A stretch of DNA of 64,000 nt from Dallia pectoralis (Eukaryota; Chordata; Actinopteri; Esociformes; Umbridae), in assembly GCA_029465975.1 (NCBI GenBank), contig CM055728.1, positions 670,181 to 734,180 of the forward strand, given 5' to 3'. Positions 1-11,300 of this stretch are shown one piece after another; the first letter of the stretch is position 1; each line of letters begins with the position of its first letter. The position numbers and the translations under genes were made by a program. Below the pieces are notes generated by a model, which was not told the DNA's origin, did no database searches, and saw only the letters and a list, made by a program, of their open reading frames with translations.

Positions 1-197
1 TGTCCGACACCCGGATGTGATGGCTCAGGACACGTGACTGGGCGCTTCACAGCACATCATTGTCTGTCGGGCTGCCCACTGGCTGAGCGAAACCAGGGCA
101 GACTCAAGACTGACCTATCAGATACAGAGGGAAGCGGAGCTAAGAGAAACATCTTAGTCTATGGCCAGAGGACCAAAAAGTCTCGGTACCATGGCAG
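1..197 (+). CDS. l3mbtl1: L3MBTL1 exon with C2HC zinc finger (5' cut by window edge)
   Basis: Reading from base 1 gives CPTPGCDGSGH, seven residues, H, five residues, CP: the C-x4-C-x4-H-x7-H-x5-C spacing of a MYT1-type C2HC finger. LAERNQGRLK and an acidic-then-basic tail ending KKSRYHG follow. The donor is AG|GTCAGA at 198, phase 2, completed by the first base of the exon at 5981 to an Arg codon. The true 5' border is outside the window. Confidence 0.92.
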
Positions 198-3100
198 GTC
201 AGACTAATGTCAACAGTGGCTAACACAGAAGTAGTGGTGCTAGGAGTCACAATAGTATAGTGATGGTATCCACTGATACTGTATGTAATCAGACTCAGGA
301 GTCATAGTAGTATAGTGATGGTGTCTACTGATACTGTATGTAATCAGGTTTAGGAGTCATAGTAGTATAGTGATGGTATCTACTGATACTGTATGTAATC
401 AGACTCAGGAGTCATAGTAGTATAGTGATGGTATCTACTAATACTGTATGTAATCAGACTCAGGAGTCATAGTAGTATAGTGATGGTATCTACTGATACT
501 GTATGTAATCAGGTTCAGGAGTCATAGTAGTATAGTGATGGTATCTACTGATACTGTATGTAATCAGGTTCAGGAGTCATAGTAGTATATTGATGGTATC
601 CACTGATACTGTATGTAATCAGGTTCAGGGGTCATAGTAATATAGTGATGGTATCTACTGATACTGTATGTAATCAGGTTCAGGAGTCATAGTAGTATAG
701 TGATGGTATCTACTGATACTGTATGTAATCAGACTCAGGAGTCATAGTAGTATAGTGATGGTATCTACTGATACTGAATGTAATCAGACTCAGGAGTCAT
801 AGTAGTATAGTGATGGTATCTACTGATACTGTATGTAATCAGGTTCAGGAGTCATAGTAGTATAGTGATGGTATCTACTGATACTGTATGTAATCAGGTT
901 CAGGAGTCATAGTAGTATAGTGATGGTATCTACTGATACTGTATGTAATCAGGTTCAGGAGTCATAGTAGTATCTACTGATACTGTATGTAATCAGGTTC
1001 AGGAGTCATAGTAGTATAGTGATGGTATCTACTGATACTGTATGTAATCAGGTTTAGTCATAGTATATAGTGATATCTACTGATACTGTATGTAATCAGG
1101 TTCAGGAGTCATAGTAGTATAGTGATGGTATCTACTGATACTGTATGTAATCAGGTTCAGGAGTCATAGTAGTATAGTGATGGTATCTACTGATACTGTA
1201 TGTAATCAGGTTCAGGAGTCATAGTAGTATAGTGATGGTATCTACTGATACTGTATGTAATCAGACTCAGGAGTATCAGTAGTATAGTGATGGTATCTGA
1301 TACTGTATGTAATCAGGTTTAGGAGTCATAGTAGTATAGTGATGGTATCTGAGGTTTAGGAGTCATAGTAGTATAGTGATGGTATCTGTATGTAATCAGG
1401 TTCAGGAGTCATAGTAGTATAGTGATGGTATCTACTGATACTGTATGTAATCAGGTTCAGGAGTCATAGTACTATAGTGATGGTATCTACTGATACTGTA
1501 TGTAATCAGGTTCAGTAGTATAGTGATGGTATCTACTGATACTGTATGTAATCAGACTCAGGAGTCATAGTAGTATAGTGATGGTATCTACTGATACTGT
1601 ATGTAAGTCATAGTAGTATAGTGATGGTATCTACTGATACTGTATGTAATCAGGTTTAGGAGTCATAGTAGTATAGTGATGGTATCTACTGATACTGTAT
1701 GTAATCAGGTTCAGGAGTCATAGTAGTATAGTGATGGTATCTACTGATACTGTATGTAATCAGGTTCAGGAGTCATAGTAGTATAGTGATGGTATCTACT
1801 GATACTGTATGTAATCAGGTTCAAGAGTCTCAGTAGTATAGTGATGGTGTCTACTGATACTGTATGTAATCAGACTCAGGAGTCATAGTAGTATAGTGAT
1901 GGTGTCTACTGATACTGTATGTAATCAGGTTTAGGAGTCATAGTAGTATAGTGATGGTATCTACTGATACTGTATGTAATCAGGTTTAGGAGTCATAGTA
2001 GTATAGTGATGGTATCTACTGATACTGTATGTAATCAGGTTCAGGAGTCTCAGTAGTATAGTGATGGTATCTACTGATACTGTATGTAATCAGGTTCAGG
2101 AGTCATAGTAGTATAGTGATGGTATCTACTGATACTGTATGTAATCAGGTTCAGGAGTCATAGTAGTATAGTGATGGTATCTACTGATACTGTATGTAAT
2201 CAGGTTCAGGAGTCATAGTAGTATAGTGATGGTGTCTACTGATACTGTATGTAATCAGACTCAGGAGTCATAGTAGTATAGTGATGGTATCTACTGATAC
2301 TGTATGTAATCGGACTCAGGAGTCATAGTAGTATAGTGATGGTATCTACTGATACTGTATGTAATCAGACTCAGGAGTTATAGTAGTATAGTGATGGTAT
2401 CTACTGATACTGTATGTAATCAGACTCAGGAGTCATAGTAGTATAGTGATGGTATCTACTGATACTGTATGTAATCAGACTCAGGAGTCATAGTAGTATA
2501 GTGATGGTATCTACTGATACTGTATGTAATCAGACTCAGGAGTCATAGTAGTATAGTGATGGTATCTACTGATACTGTATGTAATCAGGTTCAAGAGTCT
2601 CAGTAGTATAGTGATGGTATCTACTGATACTGTATGTAATCAGGTTCAGGAGTCATAGTAGTATAGTGATGGTATCTACTGATACTGTATGTAATCAGAC
2701 TCAGGAGTCATAGTAGTATAGTGATGGTACCTACTGATACTGTATGTAATCAGACTCAGGAGTCATAGTAGTATAGTGATGGTATCTACTGATACTGTAT
2801 GTAATCAGGTTCAGGAGTCATAGTAGTATAGTGATGGTATCTACTGATACTGTATGTAATCAGGTTCAGGAGTCATAGTAGTATAGTGATGGTATCTACT
2901 GATACTGTATGTAATCAGGTTCAGGAGTCATAGTAGTATAGTGATGGTATCTACTGATACTGTATGTAATCAGGTTCAGGAGTCATAGTAGTATAGTGAT
3001 GGTATCTACTGATACTGTATGTAATCAGGTTCAGGAGTCATAGTAGTATAGTGATGGTATCTACTGATACTGTATGTAATCAGGTTCAGGAGTCATAGTA

Positions 3101-6100
3101 GTATAGTGATGGTATCTACTGATACTGTATGTAATCAGACTCAGGAGTCATAGTAGTATAGTGATGGTATCTACTGATACTGTATGTAATCAGGTTCAGG
3201 AGTCATAGTAGTATAGTGATGGTATCTACTGATACTGTATGTAATCAGGTTCAGGAGTCATAGTAGTATAGTGATGGTATCTACTGATACTGTATGTAAT
3301 CAGGTTCAGGAGTCATAGTAGTATAGTGATGGTATCTACTGATACTGTATGTAATCAGGTTCAGGAGTCATAGTAGTATAGTGATGGTATCTACTGATAC
3401 TGTATGTAATCAGGTTCAGGAGTCATAGTAGTATAGTGATGGTATCTACTGATACTGTATGTAATCAGATACTTCAGGAGTCATAGTAGTATAGTGATGG
3501 TATCTACTGATACTGTATGTAATCAGGTTCAGGTAGTCATACTGTAGTATCATAGTAGTGATGGTATCTACTGATACTGTATGTAATCAGGTTCAGGAGT
3601 CATAGTAGTATAGTGATGGTATCTACTGATACTGTATGTAATCAGGTTCAGGAGTCATAGTAGTATAGTGATGGTATCTACTGATACTGTATGTAATCAG
3701 GTTCAGGAGTCATAGTAGTATAGTGATGGTATCTACTGATACTGTATGTAATCAGGTTCAGGAGTCATAGTAGTATAGTGATGGTATCTACTGATCAGGT
3801 TCACTGTATGTAATCAGGTTCAGGAGTCATAGTAGTATAGTGATGGTATCTACTGATACTGTATGTAATCAGGTTCAGGAGTCATAGTAGTATAGTGATG
3901 GTATCTACTGATACTGTATGTAATCAGGTTCAGGAGTCATAGTAGTATAGTGATGGTATCTACTGATACTGTATGTAATCAGACTCAGGAGTCATAGTAG
4001 TATAGTGATGGTATCTACTGATACTGTATGTAATCAGGTTCAGGAGTCATAGTAGTATAGTGATGGTATCTACTGATACTGTATGTAATCAGGTTCAGGA
4101 GTCATAGTAGTATAGTGATGGTATCTACTGATACTGTATGTAATCAGGTTCAGGAGTCATAGTAGTATAGTGATGGTATCTACTGATACTGTATGTAATC
4201 AGGTTCAGGAGTCATAGTAGTATAGTGATGGTATCTACTGATACTGTATGTAATCAGGTTCAGGAGTCATAGTAGTATAGTGATGGTATCTACTGATACT
4301 GTATGTAATCAGACTCAGGAGTCATAGTAGTATAGTGATGGTATCTACTGATACTGTATGTAATCAGGTTCAGGAGTCATAGTAGTATAGTGATGGTATC
4401 TACTGATACTGTATGTAATCAGGTTCAGGAGTCATAGTAGTATAGTGATGGTATCTACTGATACTGTATGTAATCAGGTTCAGGAGTCATAGTAGTATAG
4501 TGATGGTATCTACTGATACTGTATGTAATCAGGTTCAGGAGTCATAGTAGTATAGTGATGGTATCTACTGATACTGTATGTAATCAGGTTCAGGAGTCAT
4601 AGTAGTATAGTGATGGTATCTACTGATACTGTATGTAATCAGGTTCAGGAGTCATAGTAGTATAGTGATGGTATCTACTGATACTGTATGTAATCAGGTT
4701 CAGGAGTCATAGTAGTATAGTGATGGTATCTACTGATACTGTATGTAATCAGGTTCAGGAGTCATAGTAGTATAGTGATGGTATCTACTGATACTGTATG
4801 TAATCAGACTCAGGAGTCATAGTAGTATAGTGATGGTATCTACTGATACTGTATGTAATCAGGTTCAGGAGTCATAGTAGTATAGTGATGGTATCTACTG
4901 ATACTGTATGTAATCAGGTTCAGGAGTCATAGTAGTATAGTGATGGTATCTACTGATACTGTATGTAATCAGGTTCAGGAGTCATAGTAGTATAGTGATG
5001 GTATCTACTGATACTGTATGTAATCAGGTTCAGGAGTCATAGTAGTATAGTGATGGTATCTACTGATACTGTATGTAATCAGGTTCAGGAGTCATAGTAG
5101 TATAGTGATGGTATCTACTGATACTGTATGTAATCAGGTTCAGGAGTCATAGTAGTATAGTGATGGTATCTACTGATACTGTATGTAATCAGGTTCAGGA
5201 GTCATAGTAGTATAGTGATGGTATCTACTGATACTGTATGTAATCAGACTCAGTCATGTAATCTACTGATACTGTTGTAATCAGACTCAGGAGTCATAGT
5301 AGTATAGTGATGGTATCTACTGATACTGTATGTAATCAGACTCAGGAGTCATAGTAGTATAGTGATGGTATCTACTGATACTGTATGTAATCAGGTTCAG
5401 GAGTCATAGTAGTATAGTGATGGTATCTACTGATACTGTATGTAATCAGGTTCAGGAGTCATAGTAGTATAGTGATGGTATCTACTGATACTGTATGTAA
5501 TCAGGTTCAGGAGTCATAGTAGTATAGTGATGGTATCTACTGATACTGTATGTAATCAGGTTCAGGAGTCATAGTAGTATAGTGATGGTATCTACTGATA
5601 CTGTATGTAATCAGACTCAGGAGTTATAGTAGTATAGTGATGGTATCTACTGATACTGTATGTAATCAGGTTCAGGAGTCATAGTAGTATAGTGATGGTA
5701 TCCACTGATACTGTATGTAATCAGACTCAGGAGTCATAGTAGTATAGTGATGGTATCTACTGATACTGTATGTAATCAGACTCAGGAGTCATAGTAGTAT
5801 AGTGATGGTATCTACTGATACTGTATGTAATCAGGTTCAGGAGTCATAGTAGTATAGTGATGGTATCTACTGATACTGTATGTAATCAGGTTCAGGAGTC
5901 ATAGTAATATAGTGATACTTCTGATAACACAGGATACCACAGCCCCAACACTCACCAGGTCTCCATTTCTCTATTGTCAGGATTGGCCGTCCACCCAAGT
6001 ACAGAAAAAGCCAACAGAGATCATACCAGAGTGAGTTTCACAGCTTTTAGCTCTGTACACAGGTCCACACATGTTTACAGCCACATGTTTGTCATGAAGT

Positions 6101-6738
6101 CCACTTCATCTTATATAATACTCTAACATGTGTTTTCCTGCTTTAATACACGTATGTTTTTGTGTTTTAGCGATGAGTACAGAGGGGATTTGCCCGTCTC
6201 TGTTCATGTCTGCCCTCTCTGCCCACCCAGACAGAACCCTGTCTCTATGCTGGGAGCAACACTGTAAACTGCTGCCTGGCGTTCAGGGCATCTATGCCAC
6301 ACAAGTGGCTGCATGGACGGTAGAACAGGTTAAAGCGGCATTTCTTCCCTTAATTAAACTGTGGCTGTTATATATGACTGAATCAGAGTCAGCCAGGAAC
6401 TCTTCTTTGTGTTCTTGGTAACAGGTCTTTGGATTTGTCCAGAATCTGATTGGTTGTGAAGAGCAGGCCCGTGTCTTCAAAGAGGAGGTTAGTAGATTAT
6501 ATTACATCTTGTGGAAGCACATTTCAAACACTAAAGTAATGTATGTAATATTCTTATTCTCATATCATTTGTATATGGCTAATATTATCGTATTGCTTCT
6601 CAGATGATTGACGGGGAGGCCTTCCTATTATTGACACAGACGGACATTGTGAAAATCATGAGCATCAAGCTTGGTCCCGCCCTCAAGATCTCCAATGCTA
6701 TTTTAATGTTCAAGAGTACTGACGAAGGTCTCTCTTAA
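1..6738 (+). CDS. l3mbtl1: L3MBTL1, C-terminal part (C2HC zinc finger and SAM domain), five exons
   Basis: L3MBTL1 is a nuclear chromatin reader whose MBT repeats bind lower methyl-lysine marks on histones and compact chromatin; the MBT repeats would lie upstream of this window. Exons seen: 1-197, 5981-6030, 6171-6328, 6425-6487 and 6604-6738. They join in phase (197 nt leaves 2, then 1+48+1, then 2+156, then 63, then 135) to give about 200 codons and a TAA. The order is a MYT1-type C2HC finger, a basic IGRPPKYRK segment, a linker with LFMSALSAHPDR, then a SAM domain with FGFVQNLIGC, DGEAFLLL and LGPALKISNAILMFK. All borders are GT/AG. The gene converges on SGK2, its neighbour in human as I remember. 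Paralogues L3MBTL3 and L3MBTL4 are the alternatives; synteny favours L3MBTL1. The true C-terminus is uncertain because a donor may lie inside the last exon. Confidence 0.92.
241..5925. repeat. 55-bp minisatellite, about 103 copies, filling an L3MBTL1 intron
   Basis: The unit contains gtcatagtagtatagtgatg and then tactgatactgtatgtaatc. The period is exactly 55 where I measured it (2891 to 2946). The array occupies nearly all of the 5783-nt intron between 197 and 5981. Variation is mostly at one place (gttcagg, gactcagg or gtttagg). A few units are truncated or rearranged, for example near 970, 1060, 1340-1390, 3475-3560, 3795 and 5250. Units near the centre (2800-5220) are the most uniform, as expected of an actively homogenised array. 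Confidence 0.97.
5981..6030 (+). CDS. l3mbtl1: L3MBTL1 exon, basic IGRPPKYRK segment
   Basis: This 50-nt exon follows the acceptor ctattgtcag and ends at the donor AGA|GTGAGT. It encodes IGRPPKYRKSQQRSYQ with split codons on both sides. The sequence resembles an AT-hook-like or nuclear-localisation basic patch and follows the zinc finger as in L3MBTL1. Confidence 0.9.
6171..6328 (+). CDS. l3mbtl1: L3MBTL1 exon, linker and start of the SAM domain
   Basis: The acceptor is tgtgttttag at 6161-6170 and the donor is CAG|GTTAAA at 6329. The exon completes a Thr codon and then encodes 52 residues, including PSLFMSALSAHPDRTLSLC, WEQHCKLLPGV and VAAWTVEQ. The last stretch is the first helix of the SAM domain. 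An apparent open frame continues into the intron after 6328 and is read-through only. Confidence 0.92.
6425..6487 (+). CDS. l3mbtl1: L3MBTL1 exon, SAM domain middle
   Basis: This exon is 63 nt, phase 0 at both ends, with acceptor ggtaacag and donor GAG|GTTAGT. It encodes VFGFVQNLIGCEEQARVFK followed by two Glu, the central SAM helices. Confidence 0.93.
6604..6738 (+). CDS. l3mbtl1: L3MBTL1 last SAM exon, read to the first stop
   Basis: After acceptor gcttctcag the frame encodes MIDGEAFLLLTQTDIVKIM and then SIKLGPALKISNAILMFK, the end of the SAM domain. STDEGLS and a TAA at 6736-6738 follow. The last seven codons may be intron read-through: a GT at 6716 (AAGA|GTACTG) would join in phase to the exon at 8021 and give FK-KAEDETLEP. 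The 3' half of this exon, from 6673, is the first unit of a 68-bp tandem repeat. Confidence 0.88.
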   Translation: MIDGEAFLLLTQTDIVKIMSIKLGPALKISNAILMFKSTDEGLS

Positions 6739-6945
6739 GTGGTCCCGCCCTGAAGATCTCCAATGCTATTTTAATGTTCAAGAGTACTGACGAAGGTCTC
6801 TCTTAAGTGGTCCCGCCCTGAAGATCTCCAATGCCATTTTAGTGTTCACCAGTAATGATGAAGGTTTTAAATGATGCCGCTTTGAAGATCTCCAAATCTA
6901 TTTTAATGTTCACCAGTACTGACGAAGGTCTTATGTGGTCCCGCT
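6673..6945 (+). repeat. 68-bp tandem duplication of the L3MBTL1 exon end
   Basis: The segment starting ggtcccgccct and ending at the stop codon recurs at 6741 and 6809 (period exactly 68). A more diverged copy follows near 6873 and a partial one near 6936. Copy 1 is coding; copies 2 and 3 repeat LGPALKISNAI-like sequence after the stop and are non-coding. Divergence increases downstream, so the array seems anchored in the functional exon. Confidence 0.93.
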
Positions 6946-7157
6946 CTCATTTGACCAGACACTGACCAATCATCATGTGCCAAATAATAATTTTGAATCA
7001 TACCTCTTTTTTGTGTTTGGTGTTCAACACCCATCAGAGAGAAAGAGAGCTTGAGAAGCTTTGGGAGGTGATCAATATTTTGTTCAGAGGTATTAGAGAT
7101 GGGATATGAATTTAGAGGGGAAAACAGTTTTCTACAAGGTTGCTAAACTGCTTGTGC

Positions 7158-7163
7158 AATAAA
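7158..7163 (+). terminator. l3mbtl1: Candidate polyadenylation signal for L3MBTL1
   Basis: AATAAA lies about 420 nt after the first stop codon, in AT-rich sequence. A second AATAAA-like run occurs near 7269. If the exons at 8021 and 8158 are used, these signals are intronic. Confidence 0.35.
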
Positions 7164-7337
7164 AATAGTCAAATCAGATAAATGTTTACCTGAAAGCGTA
7201 AAAGAGCATCAAAACCTAGACTTTTTTCAATTATGCAAAATATATTAAAAACATTTATAAGTGATTTTGAATAAAAAAAATGTAATCTAAAATCCAGAAT
7301 CATGCTGTTGTAGTTTTAGCTGGTACAGCAAATAGAC

Positions 7338-7837
7338 NNNNNNNNNNNNNNNNNNNNNNNNNNNNNNNNNNNNNNNNNNNNNNNNNNNNNNNNNNNNNNN
7401 NNNNNNNNNNNNNNNNNNNNNNNNNNNNNNNNNNNNNNNNNNNNNNNNNNNNNNNNNNNNNNNNNNNNNNNNNNNNNNNNNNNNNNNNNNNNNNNNNNNN
7501 NNNNNNNNNNNNNNNNNNNNNNNNNNNNNNNNNNNNNNNNNNNNNNNNNNNNNNNNNNNNNNNNNNNNNNNNNNNNNNNNNNNNNNNNNNNNNNNNNNNN
7601 NNNNNNNNNNNNNNNNNNNNNNNNNNNNNNNNNNNNNNNNNNNNNNNNNNNNNNNNNNNNNNNNNNNNNNNNNNNNNNNNNNNNNNNNNNNNNNNNNNNN
7701 NNNNNNNNNNNNNNNNNNNNNNNNNNNNNNNNNNNNNNNNNNNNNNNNNNNNNNNNNNNNNNNNNNNNNNNNNNNNNNNNNNNNNNNNNNNNNNNNNNNN
7801 NNNNNNNNNNNNNNNNNNNNNNNNNNNNNNNNNNNNN
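7338..7837. other. Assembly gap of 500 Ns
   Basis: Exactly 500 Ns, a length often used for a gap of unknown size. The right edge lies inside a 27-bp repeat, so the gap probably marks an array the assembler could not cross. Order and orientation of the two sides rest on scaffolding. Confidence 0.99.
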
Positions 7838-7990
7838 TTTTGGTCTCATCTGCTGTATGTCTTGTTTTGGTCTCATCTGCTGTATGTCTTGTTTTGGTCT
7901 CATCTGCTGTATGTCTTGTTTTGGTCTCATCTGCTGTATGTCTTGGTCTCATCTGCTGTATGTCTTGTTTTGGTCTCATCTGCTGTATGA
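7838..7990. repeat. 27-bp minisatellite at the gap edge
   Basis: The unit contains ggtctcatctgctgtatgtc, with period 27 (7881 to 7908). About five and a half copies are visible and the left end is lost in the gap. Open frames running through the Ns here are not genes. Confidence 0.93.
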
Positions 7991-8020
7991 CATTGAAGTG
8001 TCACATCTGTCTGTTCTAGA

Positions 8021-8048
8021 GGCTGAAGACGAAACCCTCGAGCCCAGG
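8021..8048 (+). CDS. l3mbtl1: Candidate small exon, possible L3MBTL1 C-terminal extension
   Basis: A pyrimidine-rich acceptor (catctgtctgttctag) precedes 28 nt that end at a consensus donor, CCCAG|GTAAGA. Joined in phase 1 to the SAM exon at 6715 it reads K/E-AEDETLEP, an acidic tail directly after ILMFK. I recall the human protein having a short acidic tail after this motif, but have not checked it. The other open phase gives RLKTKPSSP. No transcript evidence is available. Confidence 0.45.
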
Positions 8049-8157
8049 TAAGAAATATGAATCGGTTAAATGCTTTTCAGCTGAAGTGTTTCGTGGTCTC
8101 TCCAGCAGAGAGCGCTGTTGGTTTCTGTTAGGATGTTTTTTCTCCGTCTCTTCCAGT

Positions 8158-8307
8158 GAACGTAAAAGTAGCCTCTCAACAATCACATTGGACCTGATGG
8201 GGAGAGACATAGCTTGCAAAGATCTCAATCCCCTGGTCTGGAACAGACCTTTTCTTACAGTCACCATACTGTTTAGGAGATTAAAGGGTTCTGTCAGTTC
8301 ATTCTGA
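8158..8307 (+). CDS. l3mbtl1: Candidate terminal exon after the small exon, to TGA
   Basis: A strong acceptor (gttttttctccgtctcttcc, then ag) precedes an open frame of 49 codons that ends in TGA at 8305-8307. In phase with the AEDETLEP exon it begins SERKSSLSTITLDLM and ends RRLKGSVSSF; I recognise no domain. In the other phase it stops after VNVKVASQQSHWT. The 36-bp array starts 34 bp after the stop. Confidence 0.3.
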   Translation, partial: ERKSSLSTITLDLMGRDIACKDLNPLVWNRPFLTVTILFRRLKGSVSSF

Positions 8308-8340
8308 ATTATAACCTTCCAGTGTGGACTTACAAACATA

Positions 8341-11300
8341 CTACACTCATTTGTTATTTTATTATAAGTCTGTGGTGTACACTCATTTGTTATTTTATTA
8401 TAAGTCTGTGGTGTACACTCATTTGTTATTTTATTATAAGTCTGTGGTGTACACTCATTTGTTATTTTACTATAAGTCTGTGGTGTACACTCATTTGTTA
8501 TTTTATTATAAGTCTTTGTTATTTTTATTTTATTATAAGTCTGTGGTGTACACTCATTTGTTATTTTATTATAAGTCTGTGGTGTACACTCATTTGTTAT
8601 TTTATTATAAGTCTGTGGTGTACACTCATTTGTTATTTTATTATAAGTCTGTGGTGTACACTCATTTGTTATTTTATTATAAGTCTGTGGTGTACACTCA
8701 TTTGTTATTTTATTATAAGTCTGTGGTGTACACTCATTTGTTATTTTATTATAAGTCTGTGGTGTACACTCATTTGTTATTTTATTATAAGTCTTTGTTA
8801 TTTTTATTTTTATAAGTCTGTGGTGTACACTCATTTGTTATTTTATTATAAGTCTGTGGTGTACACTCATTTGTTATTTTATTATAAGTCTGTGGTGTAC
8901 ACTCATTTGTTATTTTATTATAAGTCTGTGGTGTACACTCATTTGTTATTTTATTATAAGTCTGTGGTGTACACTCATTTGTTATTTTATTATAAGTCTG
9001 TGGTGTACACTCATTTGTTATTTTATTATAAGTCTGTGGTGTACACTCATTTGTTATTTTATTATAAGTCTGTGGTGTACACTCATTTGTTATTTTATTA
9101 TAAGTCTGTGGTGTACACTCATTTGTTATTTTATTATAAGTCTGTGGTGTACACTCATTTGTTATTTTATTATAAGTCTGTGGTGTACACTCATTTGTTA
9201 TTTTATTATAAGTCTGTGGTGTACACTCATTTGTTATTTTATTATAAGTCTGTGGTGTACACTCATTTGTTATTTTATTATAAGTCTGTGGTGTACACTC
9301 ATTTGTTATTTTATTATAAGTCTGTGGTGTACACTCATTTGTTATTTTATTATAAGTCTGTGGTGTACACTCATTTGTTATTTTATTATAAGTCTGTGGT
9401 GTACACTCATTTGTTATTTTATTATAAGTCTGTGGTGTACACTCATTTGTTATTTTATTATAAGTCTGTGGTGTACACTCATTTGTTATTTTATTATAAG
9501 TCTGTGGTGTACACTCATTTGTTATTTTATTATAAGTCTGTGGTGTACACTCATTTGTTATTTTATTATAAGTCTGTGGTGTACACTCATTTGTTATTTT
9601 ATTATAAGTCTGTGGTGTACACTCATTTGTTATTTTATTATAAGTCTGTGGTGTACACTCATTTGTTATTTTATTATAAGTCTGTGGTGTACACTCATTT
9701 GTTATTTTATTATAAGTCTGTGGTGTACACTCATTTGTTATTTTATTATAAGTCTGTGGTGTACACTCATTTGTTATTTTATTATAAGTCTGTGGTGTAC
9801 ACATTTGTTATTTTATTATTTGTGTACACTCATTTGTTATTTTATTATAAGTCTGTGGTGTACACTCATTTGTTATTTTATTATAAGTCTGTGGTGTACA
9901 CTCATTTGTTATTTTATTATAAGTCTGTGGTGTACACTCATTTGTTATTTTATTATAAGTCTGTGGTGTACACTCATTTGTTATTTTATTATAAGTCTGT
10001 GGTGTACACTCATTTGTTATTTTATTATAAGTCTGTGGTGTACACTCATTTGTTATTTTATTATAAGTCTGTTGTATTATAACTCATTTGTTATTTTATT
10101 ATAAGTCTGTGGTGTACACTCATTTGTTATTTTATTATAAGTCTGTGGTGTACACTCATTTGTTATTTTATTATAAGTCTGTGGTGTACACTCATTTGTT
10201 ATTTTATTATAAGTCTGTGGTGTACACTCATTTGTTATTTTATTATAATTTGTTATTTGTTATTTTTTTATAAGTCTGTGGTGTACACTCATTTGTTATT
10301 TTATTATAAGTCTGTGGTGTACACTCATTTGTTATTTTATTATAAGTCTGTGGTGTACACTCATTTGTTATTTTATTATAAGTCTGTGGTGTACACTCAT
10401 TTGTTATTTTATTATAAGTCTGTGGTGTACACTCATTTGTTATTTTATTATAAGTCTGTGGTGTACACTCATTTGTTATTTTATTATAAGTCTGTGGTGT
10501 ACACTCATTTGTTATTTTATTATAAGTCTGTGGTGTACACTCATTTGTTATTTTATTATAAGTCTGTGGTGTACACTCATTTGTTATTTTATTATAAGTC
10601 TGTGGTGTACACTCATTTGTTATTTTATTATAAGTCTGTGGTGTACACTCATTTGTTATTTTATTATAAGTCTGTGGTGTACACTCATTTGTTATTTTAT
10701 TATAAGTCTGTGGTGTACACTCATTTGTTATTTTATTATAAGTCTGTGGTGTACACTCATTTGTTATTTTATTATAAGTCTGTGGTGTACACTCATTTGT
10801 TATTTTATTATAAGTCTGTGGTGTACACTCATTTGTTATTTTATTATAAGTCTGTGGTGTACACTCATTTGTTATTTTATTATAAGTCTGTGGTGTACAC
10901 TCATTTGTTATTTTATTATAAGTCTGTGGTGTACACTCATTTGTTATTTTATTATAAGTCTGTGGTGTACACTCATTTGTTATTTTATTATAAGTCTGTG
11001 GTGTACACTCATTTGTTATTTTATTATAAGTCTGTGGTGTACACTCATTTGTTATTTTATTATAAGTCTGTGGTGTACACTCATTTGTTATTTTATTATA
11101 AGTCTGTGGTGTACACTCATTTGTTATTTTATTATAAGTCTGTGTACACTCATTTGTGTACACTCATTTGTTATTTTATTATAAGTCTGTGGTGTACACT
11201 CATTTGTTATTTTATTATAAGTCTGTGGTGTACACTCATTTGTTATTTTATTATAAGTCTGTGGTGTACACTCATTTGTTATTTTATTATAAGTCTGTGG

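Noticed and set aside
241..5925. CRISPR-like regular repeats
   Set aside because: Units are contiguous with no unique spacers, and the setting is a vertebrate intron. The same applies to the other arrays.
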